From a bacterium (GTDB taxonomy: Bacteria; Sumerlaeota; Sumerlaeia; SLMS01; JAHLLQ01), in NCBI GenBank assembly GCA_020444065.1, contig JAHLLQ010000005.1, positions 310,001 to 374,000 on the forward strand: 64,000 bases of DNA, in the 5' to 3' direction. Positions 26,931 through 35,633 of this stretch are shown here, in pieces. The stretch's first letter is position 1. Every line of letters begins with the position of its first letter. The notes beneath the pieces were generated by a model. That model was not told the DNA's origin. It saw only the letters and a list, made by a program, of their open reading frames with translations, and searched no databases. The position numbers were made by a program, and so were the translations under genes.

Positions 26931-26933
26931 CGA

Positions 26934-27308
26934 TCAGTCCTTGGGTGGGAGCAGCCCGAGATTCCGGGCGGCGTTCCGGAAATCGTCCTGAAGCTCGTGA
27001 AAGGTCGCTCGTCTGGCGGGGGAGCGGGCGAGGAGTACGACATCGAATCCTGCCGCCAGTTCCGGCCGAGCCAGCCGGAATGCTTCGCGCAGCCGACGCT
27101 TCACGCGATTGCGGACAACGGCATTGCCCACGCGGCGGGACACCGTCAAGCCGAGCCGGCTGTCGCCTTCGTCACTGCGATTCATGACATGAACAACGAG
27201 AAAAGGGCGGACGCATTTGCGACCGCCTTGGAAAACCTGCAGGAATTCGGATCGACGTTTCAGACGCACCGAGGCGGGGAACCGCCGATCGGGGCCCGGA
27301 GTCGCCAT
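26934..27308 (-). CDS. rnpA: Ribonuclease P protein component
   Basis: The 124-residue basic protein is the protein subunit of RNase P, which trims tRNA 5' ends. R-N-R-V-K-R-R-L-R-E-A is the RNA-binding signature, preceded by R-L-G-L-T-V-S-R-R-V-G-N-A. It lies four bases after rpmH and three before lspA on the same strand, so the three are one operon. The usual yidD/yidC genes are not next to it. Confidence 0.95.
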   Translation of the reverse strand: MATPGPDRRFPASVRLKRRSEFLQVFQGGRKCVRPFLVVHVMNRSDEGDSRLGLTVSRRVGNAVVRNRVKRRLREAFRLARPELAAGFDVVLLARSPARRATFHELQDDFRNAARNLGLLPPKD

Positions 27309-27312
27309 CTTC

Positions 27313-27447
27313 TTAGGCAGAGAGGCGCTTGCGCCCTTTGGCCCGGCGGCGTGCCAGGACCTTCCGGCCGCTCTTCGTCGACATACGCTCGCGGAAGCCG
27401 TGCTTGCGCTTCCGACGGAGATTGCTTGGTTGGAATGTTCTTTTCAT
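27313..27447 (-). CDS. rpmH: 50S ribosomal protein L34
   Basis: The 44-residue protein is very basic and carries the complete L34 signature: [10 protein letters not shown] at the start, then [10 protein letters not shown] and [13 protein letters not shown]. It is the first gene of the rpmH-rnpA-lspA set, diverging from sdhC. AAGGAAACGGAGCT precedes the ATG. Confidence 0.97.
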   Translation of the reverse strand: MKRTFQPSNLRRKRKHGFRERMSTKSGRKVLARRRAKGRKRLSA

Positions 27448-27611
27448 AGCTCCGTTTCCTTACTTTGCGTTCCGCAAGGGGCTGTGTTTGTCTCCAGGAC
27501 CGACGCCCAAGTCAAGGCCTAATCGGCCCCCAAAATGCGTTGACGCTTCTCGGATAAGCCCGATACGTTTCGTCTTTGTTCTCTTGGGGACGATGTATCC
27601 CCATACAAGGA

Positions 27612-27629
27612 TTGTGAAAGGATTCACAA
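27612..27629. promoter_or_regulatory. TTGTGA-N6-TCACAA palindrome at the sdhC ribosome-binding site
   Basis: TTGTGA (27612-27617) and TCACAA (27624-27629) are perfect inverted half-sites with a six-base spacer, ending seven bases before the sdhC ATG. The arrangement equals the consensus of CRP/HcpR-type regulators. The spacer AAGGAT holds the Shine-Dalgarno AGGA, so either DNA binding or an mRNA hairpin at this point would block translation of sdhC. It is centred only about 16 bases from the start codon, which would suit repression rather than activation. Confidence 0.55.
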
Positions 27630-27636
27630 GCCCGTC

Positions 27637-28287
27637 ATGACCAACACACAGTACTTCCTGCTCCGCAGGCTCCACTCGCTGCTTGGCGTCATTCCCCTCG
27701 GTCTTTTCCTCTTTGCACACATGACGACAAACAGCATGGCCTTCTTTGGCCAGGGCGCCTTTGAACACAAGGTTGCCCTCATCCACTCGCTCGGGCCGAT
27801 GCTGCCGTTCGTCGAGGCGGCGATGATTTTCATCCCGCTTTGCCTGCACATCGCCCTCGGCATCTGGATCGCCCTGACGGCGAAGTCCAACATCGGCCGG
27901 ATCAACTACGGCCGGAACTGGGCCTACACGATGCAGCGCTGGTCCGGTTGGGCGGCGTTCGCCTTCCTGGCCTACCACGCAATCTGGCTCCGCATTCTGG
28001 ATAAACCCAACGGCCAGTATTACACCTACCTCGTGGATCTGTTCCAGAATCCGCTCTGGGTGTTGATCTACCTCGTCGGCAGCGCCGCGGTGATCTACCA
28101 CTTCGCCAACGGTCTGTGCACCTTCTGCATGACCTGGGGCATCACGGTGGGGCCGCGCAGCCAGAAGTGGATGGCAATCATCGCCCTGTTCGTCGGCCTC
28201 GGCCTGATGGGCATGATGATGGCCTCGCTTTACGGCTTCACGTTCGGCGCACCGGATGTTGTCCACACGATGCCGGTTATTCACTGA
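27637..28287 (+). CDS. sdhC: Succinate dehydrogenase / fumarate reductase cytochrome b558 subunit
   Basis: The 216-residue protein has five membrane helices and is the di-heme cytochrome b558-type anchor of the succinate:quinone oxidoreductase found in Bacillus, Bacteroidetes and delta-proteobacteria. Histidines stand within helices as expected for heme ligands (L-F-A-H, C-L-H-I-A-L, A-Y-H-A-I-W, V-I-Y-H-F). This single-polypeptide form replaces the SdhC/SdhD pair. It opens the sdhCAB operon and has an unusual palindrome at its ribosome-binding site. Whether the complex works as succinate dehydrogenase or menaquinol:fumarate reductase cannot be told. Confidence 0.92.
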   Translation: MTNTQYFLLRRLHSLLGVIPLGLFLFAHMTTNSMAFFGQGAFEHKVALIHSLGPMLPFVEAAMIFIPLCLHIALGIWIALTAKSNIGRINYGRNWAYTMQRWSGWAAFAFLAYHAIWLRILDKPNGQYYTYLVDLFQNPLWVLIYLVGSAAVIYHFANGLCTFCMTWGITVGPRSQKWMAIIALFVGLGLMGMMMASLYGFTFGAPDVVHTMPVIH

Positions 28288-28338
28288 TTGCCAAAGAGAA
28301 CGAACCTCTATTTCGGACTTCCTAAGGAGTAGCACCTG

Positions 28339-30300
28339 ATGTCACAACGCGTAATCGTGGTGGGCGGCGGACTGGCGGGACTGGCGGCGACGATCAAAGC
28401 CGCCGAAGCCGGCTTCAACGTCGACCTCTTCAGTGTCATCCCCGTCAAGCGGTCCCATTCCGTCTGTGCCCAGGGCGGCATCAACGCTGCCAAGAATCTC
28501 AAGGGCGAAGGCGACCACCCCGACATCCACGTGACCGACACGCTGTTCGGCGGCGAATACCTGGCCGACCAGACCCTGGTGAAGGAAATGTGCTACCAGG
28601 GCCCGGAAATCATCGACCTGCTCGATCGCATGGGCGTGACTTTCAACCGCACCAAGGAAGGCTTCCTCGACTTCCGGCGCTTCGGCGGCACCCTGCATCA
28701 CCGCACGGCCTACGCCGGCGCGACGACGGGCCAGCAACTCCTGTACGCTCTAGATGAGCAGGTGCGGCGCTACGAGGCCGCCGGCAAGGTCGACAAGTAC
28801 GAGTACTGGGAGTTCCTTTCCGTCGTGCTCGATGGCAAGGGCCAGTGCCGAGGCATTACGGCGATGAACATCTGGGATCGCAGCCTGCACGTCTTCAAGG
28901 CCGGCGCGGTTTGCCTGTGCGTTGGCGGGCCGGGATTGCTCTTCGGCAAGTCCACAAACAGCGCCATCAACACCGGCGCCGCGGCCAGTCGCGCGTTCCA
29001 GCAGGGCGTCCATTACGCCAACGGCGAGTTCATCCAGATTCACCCGACGGCGATCCCGGGCGCGGACAAGCTGCGTCTGATCTCTGAATCCGTCCGTGGC
29101 GAAGGCGGCCGCGTCTGGGTGCCGAAGGACAAGAGCGATCAGCGCAAGCCGACCGATATTCCGGACTCGGATCGCGATTACTTCCTGGAGCGCAAGTATC
29201 CGAAGTATGGAAACCTGGTGCCCCGCGACGTCGCGACGCGCGAGATTTTCCATACCTGCATCAACGAAGGCCGCGGTATCCACGGCGGGAACAAGGTCTA
29301 CCTGGACATCACGCCCGAGAAGTGCGGCCAGGCCGGCGACGTCCTCGAGACGAAGCTGGGCGGCGTTTTCGAAATCTACCGCAAGTTCGTCGGGACTGAT
29401 CCGCTGAAGGAACCGATGCAGATCTTCCCGGGCATGCACTACTCGATGGGCGGCCTGTGGGTCAGCCCCGTCGACGAAGGCGGCCAGGTCAAGCAGATGA
29501 CCAACGTTCCGGGCCTGTTTGCGGCCGGCGAATGTGACGGCCAGTACCACGGGGCCAATCGCCTCGGCGCCAACTCGCTGCTGAGTTGCATCTTCGGCGG
29601 CTTCATCGCCGGTCCGCGGATGGTCGAGTGGGCCAATAGCCACTCCGACGAGCCGGACGAGTCGGTGTTTAGCGACGAGCTCAAGCGCCAGGAAGAACTC
29701 CACGCCAAGATCGAAGGAATGACCGACGGCACCGAGAACGCCTTCCGCATTCACCAGGAACTCGGCGAGGCGGTGACTCGGTACGCATCCGTCGTTCGGA
29801 GAAACGACGGCCTGAACGAGCTGATGGGCAAGATCGGCGAATTCGAGGAGCGCTGGACCCGCGTGAACGTTCTAGACGGATCGACTTCGTTCAACCAAAG
29901 CTTCCAGTTTGTGCGCCAGTTGAAGGACATGCTGGAACTGACCAAGATCCTCAACAAGTCGGCCCTGCAGCGCGATGAATGTCGCGGCGCGCACTACAAG
30001 CCCGACTTCGATATTCCCCTTCCTGACAAGGACAAGATTGGCAACGCCACCGACACGCAAGTCTATCACGACTTCGTGAAGGAGTTGGAAGAGAAGAACA
30101 ACGCGACTTACAAGCCCCTGGCACCGGTCAAGGCCGACGCGAGCCCCGAGTTCCAGGAATACATGACCAAGTGGGTCGAAAAAGAGAAGAAGTGGAACAA
30201 GACGACTCTGGCGAAGTACAAGGCCGGGGATTTCCCCGAGATCGAGTACTGCGATGTCGTCATGACCGTCGAACCGCCCAAACCGCGCATCTACAAGTAA
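28339..30300 (+). CDS. sdhA: Succinate dehydrogenase / fumarate reductase flavoprotein subunit
   Basis: The 653-residue subunit oxidises succinate or reduces fumarate. The FAD-binding dinucleotide motif V-G-G-G-L-A-G-L-A starts at residue 8, the covalent-FAD histidine region reads R-S-H-S-V-C-A-Q-G-G, and the substrate region H-H-R-T-A-Y-A-G-A-T-T-G-Q is intact. Length and motifs match the b558-linked (Bacillus/Bacteroidetes) group. AAGGAG lies 9 bases before the ATG. The iron-sulfur gene follows after 42 bases. Confidence 0.95.
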   Translation: MSQRVIVVGGGLAGLAATIKAAEAGFNVDLFSVIPVKRSHSVCAQGGINAAKNLKGEGDHPDIHVTDTLFGGEYLADQTLVKEMCYQGPEIIDLLDRMGVTFNRTKEGFLDFRRFGGTLHHRTAYAGATTGQQLLYALDEQVRRYEAAGKVDKYEYWEFLSVVLDGKGQCRGITAMNIWDRSLHVFKAGAVCLCVGGPGLLFGKSTNSAINTGAAASRAFQQGVHYANGEFIQIHPTAIPGADKLRLISESVRGEGGRVWVPKDKSDQRKPTDIPDSDRDYFLERKYPKYGNLVPRDVATREIFHTCINEGRGIHGGNKVYLDITPEKCGQAGDVLETKLGGVFEIYRKFVGTDPLKEPMQIFPGMHYSMGGLWVSPVDEGGQVKQMTNVPGLFAAGECDGQYHGANRLGANSLLSCIFGGFIAGPRMVEWANSHSDEPDESVFSDELKRQEELHAKIEGMTDGTENAFRIHQELGEAVTRYASVVRRNDGLNELMGKIGEFEERWTRVNVLDGSTSFNQSFQFVRQLKDMLELTKILNKSALQRDECRGAHYKPDFDIPLPDKDKIGNATDTQVYHDFVKELEEKNNATYKPLAPVKADASPEFQEYMTKWVEKEKKWNKTTLAKYKAGDFPEIEYCDVVMTVEPPKPRIYK

Positions 30301-30342
30301 GTCAGGGCCTGGTGGCCAGGAAAGAAAGGAGCCCTCTCTCTG

Positions 30343-31101
30343 ATGGCCAGTGACAACGGACGCAAGATCGAGCTGCGCATCAAGCGCCAACTTGGTCCCA
30401 ATGAGAAGTCTTACTGGGAAGACTACGAGATTCCCTATCAGCCGGGTATGAACGTCATCTCCGCATTGATGGAGATCCGCAAGAACCCGGTGACCAAGAG
30501 CGGTCAGAAGGTCACGCCGCCCAGTTGGGACTCCGGCTGCCTGGAGGAAGTCTGCGGCGCCTGCTCCATGGTGATAAATGGCGTGGCACGCCAGTCCTGC
30601 ACCGCGCTGATCGACGAGCTGGAGCAGCCGATCGTGCTCGAGCCCTTCTCGAAGTTCCCCGTCGTGCGCGACCTCGTGATCGACCGCTCGCGCATGTTTG
30701 AATCCCTGAAGCGCGTTCAGGCGTGGGTGCCGATCGACGGCACGTATGCGCTGGGCCCCGGCGAGAAAATCGACCCGGACACGCAGCAGGAGATGTACAA
30801 GTTCTCGCGCTGCATGACGTGCGGCTGCTGCCTGGAAGTCTGCCCGCAGTTCAACTCGAGCAGTGCCTTCATTGGCGCCTCGAACGTCGGACAGGCGTAC
30901 CTGTTCAACCAGAACCCGACCGGTAAGAACCTGAAGACCGAACGCCTCGATGTGATGATGGGGACTGGCGGAGTCGTCGATTGCGGGAACGCCCAGAACT
31001 GCGTTCGCGCCTGCCCGAAGGAGATTCCACTGACGGATGCGATCGCAGCCATCGGCGGCCAGGTTACTGTCCACGGCATCAAGCGGCTACTGAAGCTGTA
31101 G
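30343..31101 (+). CDS. sdhB: Succinate dehydrogenase / fumarate reductase iron-sulfur subunit
   Basis: The 252-residue subunit passes electrons from the flavoprotein to the membrane anchor. The [2Fe-2S] ligands are C66, C71, C74 and C86. The first [4Fe-4S]-type motif is C157-x2-C160-x2-C163-x3-C167-P, and the last cysteine cluster reads C-G-N-A-Q-N-C-V-R-A-C-P. It is the last gene of sdhCAB and is followed by a terminator at 31133. Confidence 0.95.
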   Translation: MASDNGRKIELRIKRQLGPNEKSYWEDYEIPYQPGMNVISALMEIRKNPVTKSGQKVTPPSWDSGCLEEVCGACSMVINGVARQSCTALIDELEQPIVLEPFSKFPVVRDLVIDRSRMFESLKRVQAWVPIDGTYALGPGEKIDPDTQQEMYKFSRCMTCGCCLEVCPQFNSSSAFIGASNVGQAYLFNQNPTGKNLKTERLDVMMGTGGVVDCGNAQNCVRACPKEIPLTDAIAAIGGQVTVHGIKRLLKL

Positions 31102-31132
31102 CGCCCGTCTCACACCAACTCGAACCAATGAC

Positions 31133-31170
31133 CGGCCGTGGAGTTCATCCTCCGCGGCCGTTTCCTTTTC
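31133..31170 (+). terminator. Terminator of sdhCAB
   Basis: Hairpin with CGGCCG-T-GGAG on the left and CTCC-G-CGGCCG on the right (one mismatch), followed by TTTCCTTTTC. Confidence 0.88.
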
Positions 31171-31358
31171 TCCAGACACACCTCGGCCGATTGGGTGCAT
31201 CCCGCCACACTGCCTGGCGCATTCCGACCCATGCAATCTGCAGAGAGCAGATTCCGGCTTTCTAACCCTCGTGAAATCAGTCGATGAACCGCCCGCCGAT
31301 TCGGCAGTCTTCTTGCATTTCCGATCCCCTGGAATCTTGCGAAGGATCTGGAGGAAAC

Positions 31359-32336
31359 GTGGCGGTAAAGTTTCAAGACTACTACGAGACTCTCGGTGTC
31401 GGGCGCGATGCCAGTGCGGAGGACATCCGCAAGGCGTACCGTACGCTCGCGCGCAAGTTCCACCCGGACGTCAACAAGGACAGCGGCGCGGAAGATAAAT
31501 TCAAGCAAATCAACGAGGCATACGAAGTTCTGAAGGATCCCGAGAAGCGCAAGCGGTACGATGCGCTTGGGGCGAACTGGAAGTCTGGCCAGGAGTTCCG
31601 CCCGCCCCCGGGGTTCGAAGGCTTCTCCTTCAACTTTGGAGGCCCCGGCGGGGCTCAGGGCTTCGAGGGCACCGGCTTCTCGGACTTCTTCGATATGCTG
31701 TTCGGCCAGGTGGGCGGTGGCGGCTTCGGAGGCGGAGGCTTCGGTGGCGGTGGCGCGGGCGGGCGTCGAGTGCATCAACGGGCTCCCCGCGGGTTCACCG
31801 GATTTCAGGCCGACCCCGGCGCGATGAGCGGCGATGTCGAGTCCGAGATCAAGGTTCCGCTCGAGATGATTGCCACCGGCGGCACGATGAGTGTCCGCAT
31901 CGCCGTTCCCGGCCAGGCGCCTAAGTCCTACGAAGTGCGCATCCCGAAAGGCGTTCGCGAGGGGCGAAAGATTCGCCTGGCGGGCCAGGGGCGCAGCGGC
32001 GGCGACTTGTTCCTGAAGGTCAAGTACGAGACGCACCCGCGTTTCACGGTCGAGGGCCACACCGTGACGGTGGATCTGCCGGTTACCCCATGGGAGGCCG
32101 CGCTCGGCGCCAAGAAGGGCGTGCAAACGCTCGACGGCCGGCTGCAGGTCACCGTTCCCCCGGGCAGCAGTTCTGGGCGACGCATGCGCGTGCGCGGGCA
32201 TGGCCTGCCAAAGAGCGACGGCGCACGCGGCGATCTCTACGTGCGCATCATGATTGTGATTCCGGAGAAACTGAGCGACAAGGAACGCGAGTTGTTCGAG
32301 AAGCTCTCCAAGGTCTCTGACTTCACCGCGGAGTGA
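31359..32336 (+). CDS. cbpA: DnaJ-type co-chaperone without zinc finger (CbpA-like)
   Basis: The 325-residue protein has an N-terminal J domain with H35-P-D37, a glycine/phenylalanine-rich linker (about 75-150, with runs of G-G-G-F-G-G), and two DnaJ C-terminal beta domains. The four C-x-x-C zinc repeats of DnaJ are missing, so it is a type II co-chaperone of the CbpA group, stimulating DnaK ATPase. GTG 31359 is the start, since GGAGGAAAC stands directly before it; the ATG-led frame from 31284 adds a non-homologous tail. It heads a likely operon with ybeY and era. Confidence 0.88.
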   Translation: MAVKFQDYYETLGVGRDASAEDIRKAYRTLARKFHPDVNKDSGAEDKFKQINEAYEVLKDPEKRKRYDALGANWKSGQEFRPPPGFEGFSFNFGGPGGAQGFEGTGFSDFFDMLFGQVGGGGFGGGGFGGGGAGGRRVHQRAPRGFTGFQADPGAMSGDVESEIKVPLEMIATGGTMSVRIAVPGQAPKSYEVRIPKGVREGRKIRLAGQGRSGGDLFLKVKYETHPRFTVEGHTVTVDLPVTPWEAALGAKKGVQTLDGRLQVTVPPGSSSGRRMRVRGHGLPKSDGARGDLYVRIMIVIPEKLSDKERELFEKLSKVSDFTAE

Positions 32337-32392
32337 GCCGCCTGGATGGGCGCAGTCGCATCGCCGACTCCGATTCACAAGGACCCCTGAAA

Positions 32393-32878
32393 ATGATCGA
32401 TGTGCGATTCGAGAAAGCCGGGCTGCAGAAAGGCCGGGCTGAGTTGGGGCGCTTTGCGCGCGAGGTTCTCGGCGCAGCAATGGCGGATCTTAGGTGGGAA
32501 GGCGCCGGCCTCAGCGTTCTGTTCTGCTCCGACGCTCGCATGCGCGCGTTGAACTTAGAGTTCCGTCACATTGACAAGGCAACCGACGTGTTGAGCTTCC
32601 CAAATGCCGACGATGCGGAGGAATTGCGCGGGGAGCCCGAGCCGTATCTGGGCGATCTGGCGATCGCGCTGCCCTACACAGCACGCCAGGCTGCCGAGCA
32701 CGGCCGCGCAGTAGCCGACGAAGTCGCGCTGCTTCTCGCGCATGGTCTGCTGCACTTGCTCGGCTGGGATCACGACACCGAGGATCGCGAGAAAGCGATG
32801 TGGGCAGAAACCGATCGGCTTCTCGCACTTTCGAAGCACTTGCTCCGTCCCTACTTTTCGGATCTGGAGTCGCGATGA
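32393..32878 (+). CDS. ybeY: Endoribonuclease YbeY
   Basis: The 161-residue zinc enzyme acts in 16S rRNA maturation and ribosome quality control. The metal motif H117-G-L-L-H121-L-L-G-W-D-H127 is intact, as is L-N-L-E-F-R-x-I-D-K-A-T-D-V-L-S-F-P. ATG 32393 is preferred over the earlier in-frame start (AAGGA 9 bases upstream). Its stop overlaps the first ATG of era in ATGATG, so the two are translationally coupled, a common ybeY-era arrangement. Confidence 0.94.
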   Translation: MIDVRFEKAGLQKGRAELGRFAREVLGAAMADLRWEGAGLSVLFCSDARMRALNLEFRHIDKATDVLSFPNADDAEELRGEPEPYLGDLAIALPYTARQAAEHGRAVADEVALLLAHGLLHLLGWDHDTEDREKAMWAETDRLLALSKHLLRPYFSDLESR

Positions 32879-33834
32879 TGTCCGATGAACTGCAGGACAT
32901 TGAGAACGGAGAATATCGCGCCGGATTCGTTGCGATTCTCGGGAAACCAAACGCCGGCAAGTCCACAATGGTGAACGCGCTACTGGGCGAAAAGCTTGCA
33001 GCCGTCAGTGGACTCGCCCAGACAACGCGGGACCGCATACATGCCATTCTCTCCGGCGACGATTACCAGATTATCTTTGTCGATCTTCCGGGGCTTGTGG
33101 AAGCAACGGACAAACTGAACGAGGCGCTGCGCAATCGTGTGCTCGATTCGATCGATGGAGTCGACTGCATCGTGCACCTGGTCGATGTCACCGACGATGA
33201 GCCGGTCACGGAAGACATGGCAGAGCTGATCGCGCGCATCAATGTCCCGATGATTCTAGCTGTGAACAAGATTGACAAGAAGTCCGCGGGGTTCGACGCG
33301 AAGTCCTGGGCCGGTGAGCTGCGTCCGCGCGTCGATCCGAAGAACTACCGTGCCATCTTTGGAATCTCTGCGCAGTTCGGCAAGAACCTCGATGCACTCC
33401 GCGAAGAGATTCGCGCAACGTTGCCTCCAGGCCCGCCGCTGTACGATCCGGAGCAACTGACCGACCGCGACATGCGCTTTCTGGCGGCGGAATTGATTCG
33501 CGAGAAAGTCTTTCACTTCACGCACCAGGAAGTGCCCTACTCGACCGCCGTGCAGATCGAAGAATTCGCCGAGCGCTCCACCGGAAAGTGGTTCATCAGC
33601 GCTGTGATTCATCTTGAACGCGACACCCAGAAGGGGATCGTCATCGGTAAGAAGGGCACGATGCTGAAACAGATCAGCATGGCCGCGCGCAAGGATATCG
33701 AAGCCCTGACCGGCGAAGGCGTGTTTCTGGAGCTGCACGTCAAGGTGACGAAGAACTGGACGAAGAACGAATCACGCCTGCGCGAATTCGGCTACGACAC
33801 CCGCCCCCATAAAGGGGGACGGAGACGCCGGTGA
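32875..33834 (+). CDS. era: GTPase Era
   Basis: The 319-residue GTPase binds 16S rRNA and assists 30S assembly. The G1 motif G23-K-P-N-A-G-K-S-T31, G3 motif D70-L-P-G73 (most Era have D-T-P-G), G4 N-K-I-D and a C-terminal KH domain ending in V-K-V-x-x-N-W are visible. Start is ATG 32875 or 32878; GGAG lies 5 bases before the first. It overlaps the ybeY stop and closes the cbpA-ybeY-era run. Confidence 0.95.
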   Translation: MMSDELQDIENGEYRAGFVAILGKPNAGKSTMVNALLGEKLAAVSGLAQTTRDRIHAILSGDDYQIIFVDLPGLVEATDKLNEALRNRVLDSIDGVDCIVHLVDVTDDEPVTEDMAELIARINVPMILAVNKIDKKSAGFDAKSWAGELRPRVDPKNYRAIFGISAQFGKNLDALREEIRATLPPGPPLYDPEQLTDRDMRFLAAELIREKVFHFTHQEVPYSTAVQIEEFAERSTGKWFISAVIHLERDTQKGIVIGKKGTMLKQISMAARKDIEALTGEGVFLELHVKVTKNWTKNESRLREFGYDTRPHKGGRRRR

Positions 33835-34004
33835 AGTTCTCCTGGGAGCGCCGGCTTCCAGCCGATCCCAGTCCCGAACACAATTCCGAGCCCGAGCACG
33901 ATCACAGCAAGCCTGTCGTAATGGTTTCTCGCCGGTTCCGCTTGCTTTTCGCATCGCCGCACGTCATGCTGAAACCGTGGGAATTCCCCTGGCGGAGGTG
34001 CATC

Positions 34005-34112
34005 ATGGATGCTCCGGCTACGACACCAGTTTCTCCGATCCAGCGCCTTTGGACGCGGATTCAGCATGCGTTTCTTTGGATCGTCTACTGGTTCTCGGAG
34101 GAGTTTGACTGA
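34005..34112 (+). CDS. Possible small membrane protein (35 aa)
   Basis: A 35-codon frame starts at ATG 34005 with GGAGG six bases upstream and encodes a short hydrophilic N-terminus followed by a hydrophobic, aromatic-rich segment (A-F-L-W-I-V-Y-W-F) and an acidic tail. The site and the amphipathic helix are what a real small membrane protein would show, but length and lack of a known family leave it uncertain. It ends four bases before the convergent WecG-like gene. Confidence 0.35.
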   Translation: MDAPATTPVSPIQRLWTRIQHAFLWIVYWFSEEFD

Positions 34113-34115
34113 GCG

Positions 34116-34874
34116 TCAGCGCCACGCGCGGCGTTTTTCCTGGTGCACGCGCCAGAGGAATACCGCATTGCCCAGCAGGTAGCGCCCGGCGAGCCGCCGC
34201 GGCTCCAGAACCAGGCGGAAGAGCCATTCCAATCCCGCGCGGCGCATCCACACGGGGGCGCGTCGACGTTGGCCGCTGAAGTACTCGAACAGCGCCCCGA
34301 CACACCATACCACTTTTGCGCCGCAATCCTGTCCCGGGCCGAGTGCCCAGGCTTCCTGTCGTGGGCTTCCCATCCCAACCAGCACGATATTTGCACCCGA
34401 ATCGCGCAGAACCCGGACAACCTCTTCGCCCGCGGGCCCATCCACTGCGAAGTGCCCGTGATGAACGCAGCAGAACTTCAGGCCGGCCACGCGTCCCTCA
34501 AAGTGTCGAGCCGTGGATTCCACGACTTCCTGTCTGGAGCCGAGCAGCGCGATCTTCAGCCCCGCGTCGTTCGCCGCCCACAGGAATCGCGGCAGGAAAT
34601 CGCCGGCGTTGACCCGCTCGGGAAGGTGTACTCCCAACTGCCGGGCTGCTTTGACGACAGCCATGCCATCGGCGTAACGCATGTCGGCGCGCTCGAGCAG
34701 GTCGCGAAACTCCGCGTTGCGATGCGCAAGATTCGTTGTGTGCGCGTTCAGATAAGTAATCACGCGCGGCGATGCGGAATCCGTATCCTGTGCCCATGTC
34801 AGAATCTGGTCGATGAAGTCGTTCACCGTGACCGTGGCCAGGAAGCCCGGCTTGCTGAGGAATCGCGGACTCAT
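34116..34874 (-). CDS. WecG/TagA/CpsF-family glycosyltransferase
   Basis: The 252-residue protein is a GT26-type glycosyltransferase. Family members add ManNAc, ManNAcA, glucose or similar sugars to lipid-linked intermediates of enterobacterial common antigen, teichoic acid or exopolysaccharide. Motifs seen are Y-L-N-A-H-T-T-N-L-A, R-Y-A-D-G-M-A-V-V, and V-G-M-G-S-P-R-Q-E. ATG 34874 overlaps the stop of the upstream kinase as ATGA; the frame runs on to 35030 but within kinase coding sequence. The overlap with a sugar-kinase-like gene points to joint action in envelope glycan synthesis. Acceptor and donor are unknown. Confidence 0.87.
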   Translation of the reverse strand: MSPRFLSKPGFLATVTVNDFIDQILTWAQDTDSASPRVITYLNAHTTNLAHRNAEFRDLLERADMRYADGMAVVKAARQLGVHLPERVNAGDFLPRFLWAANDAGLKIALLGSRQEVVESTARHFEGRVAGLKFCCVHHGHFAVDGPAGEEVVRVLRDSGANIVLVGMGSPRQEAWALGPGQDCGAKVVWCVGALFEYFSGQRRRAPVWMRRAGLEWLFRLVLEPRRLAGRYLLGNAVFLWRVHQEKRRAWR

Positions 34875-35581
34875 TTGCGGCCCTTCTTCGGCCGGCGCTT
34901 TCCGCGGCGCCAATGCTTGTAGGGGCGATAGATCTTCTTCTTCAGGAACTGGCCGACGCGCAAGTGCCAGGGCGCCGCGGCAAACTCCGCCTTTTCCTCC
35001 GCCGTCAGGACATCGGGCCCCAGGTACCACGCTTTCAGTTTCAGAAACGTCACGCGATCGACCTGCTGCGCCTGGCGCATGATCAGTCGATCAAACAGCG
35101 ACCCGCCCTTTGCGACCATCGATTGCGCCACATCCACAAGGCAGGGCTGGCCGCTCGTCCGCTCCTTCATCATGTTCTTCCGGCGCAGATCGCCGTGGTT
35201 CATTCCGCGGCGATGAATCTCCGCCAGCATGCTTTCCAACTCATCGAACCAGTCCCCGTCAATGCCATGGCCCGTCTTGGACTCTGCGACCGGCTCCGCA
35301 TCCAGCCAGGTCATCTCGATCGTCCAGGGCTCGGGCATTCCGAGCAGCCGCGGTGTTCGCGGCAGGCCATCGAGCAACCTCAGGTTGCGGGCTTCGCGTC
35401 GCGCCAGCCAGCGACAGAGCGTCGCACGGGCCGCCCGATTGCTTTCGCGGAAAGTCTTCCACACCACGCGATTGCCGTCGCGATGCAGTTCCCACACATC
35501 GGGCTGCAAGGCGGACTCGCCGACCTTCAGCAGTCGGGCGCCCGGTTCCGGTGGAGTGGGTGTGCGGCGGCGTTTCTTCAT
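34871..35581 (-). CDS. Lipopolysaccharide-core kinase-like protein (WaaP/Kdo kinase fold)
   Basis: The 236-residue protein keeps the active-site order of protein-kinase-like lipopolysaccharide kinases: a K42 in V-V-W-K-T-F, H129-G-D131-L-R-R-K-N136 as the catalytic loop, and D150 in L-V-D-V-A-Q as the metal aspartate. Such enzymes phosphorylate heptose or Kdo in the LPS core; others are RIO-like. The C-terminus is strongly basic (K/R-rich), typical of membrane-associated members. ATG 35581 is chosen over a TTG at 35617. It overlaps the WecG-like gene by four bases. Confidence 0.75.
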   Translation of the reverse strand: MKKRRRTPTPPEPGARLLKVGESALQPDVWELHRDGNRVVWKTFRESNRAARATLCRWLARREARNLRLLDGLPRTPRLLGMPEPWTIEMTWLDAEPVAESKTGHGIDGDWFDELESMLAEIHRRGMNHGDLRRKNMMKERTSGQPCLVDVAQSMVAKGGSLFDRLIMRQAQQVDRVTFLKLKAWYLGPDVLTAEEKAEFAAAPWHLRVGQFLKKKIYRPYKHWRRGKRRPKKGRK

Positions 35582-35633
35582 GGCCGCCAGTGGAGCCCAC
35601 CGCTCCGCGTGTGGCAACGGCGGAGTGGGGCTA

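Noticed and set aside
27313-27637. Replication origin beside rpmH
   Set aside because: No dnaA gene, DnaA boxes or AT-rich stretch is present between rpmH and sdhC.
33831-34112. 93-codon frame starting in the era stop codon
   Set aside because: Its first 58 codons show no protein-like pattern and no ribosome site; only the last 35 codons from ATG 34005 are kept as a candidate.
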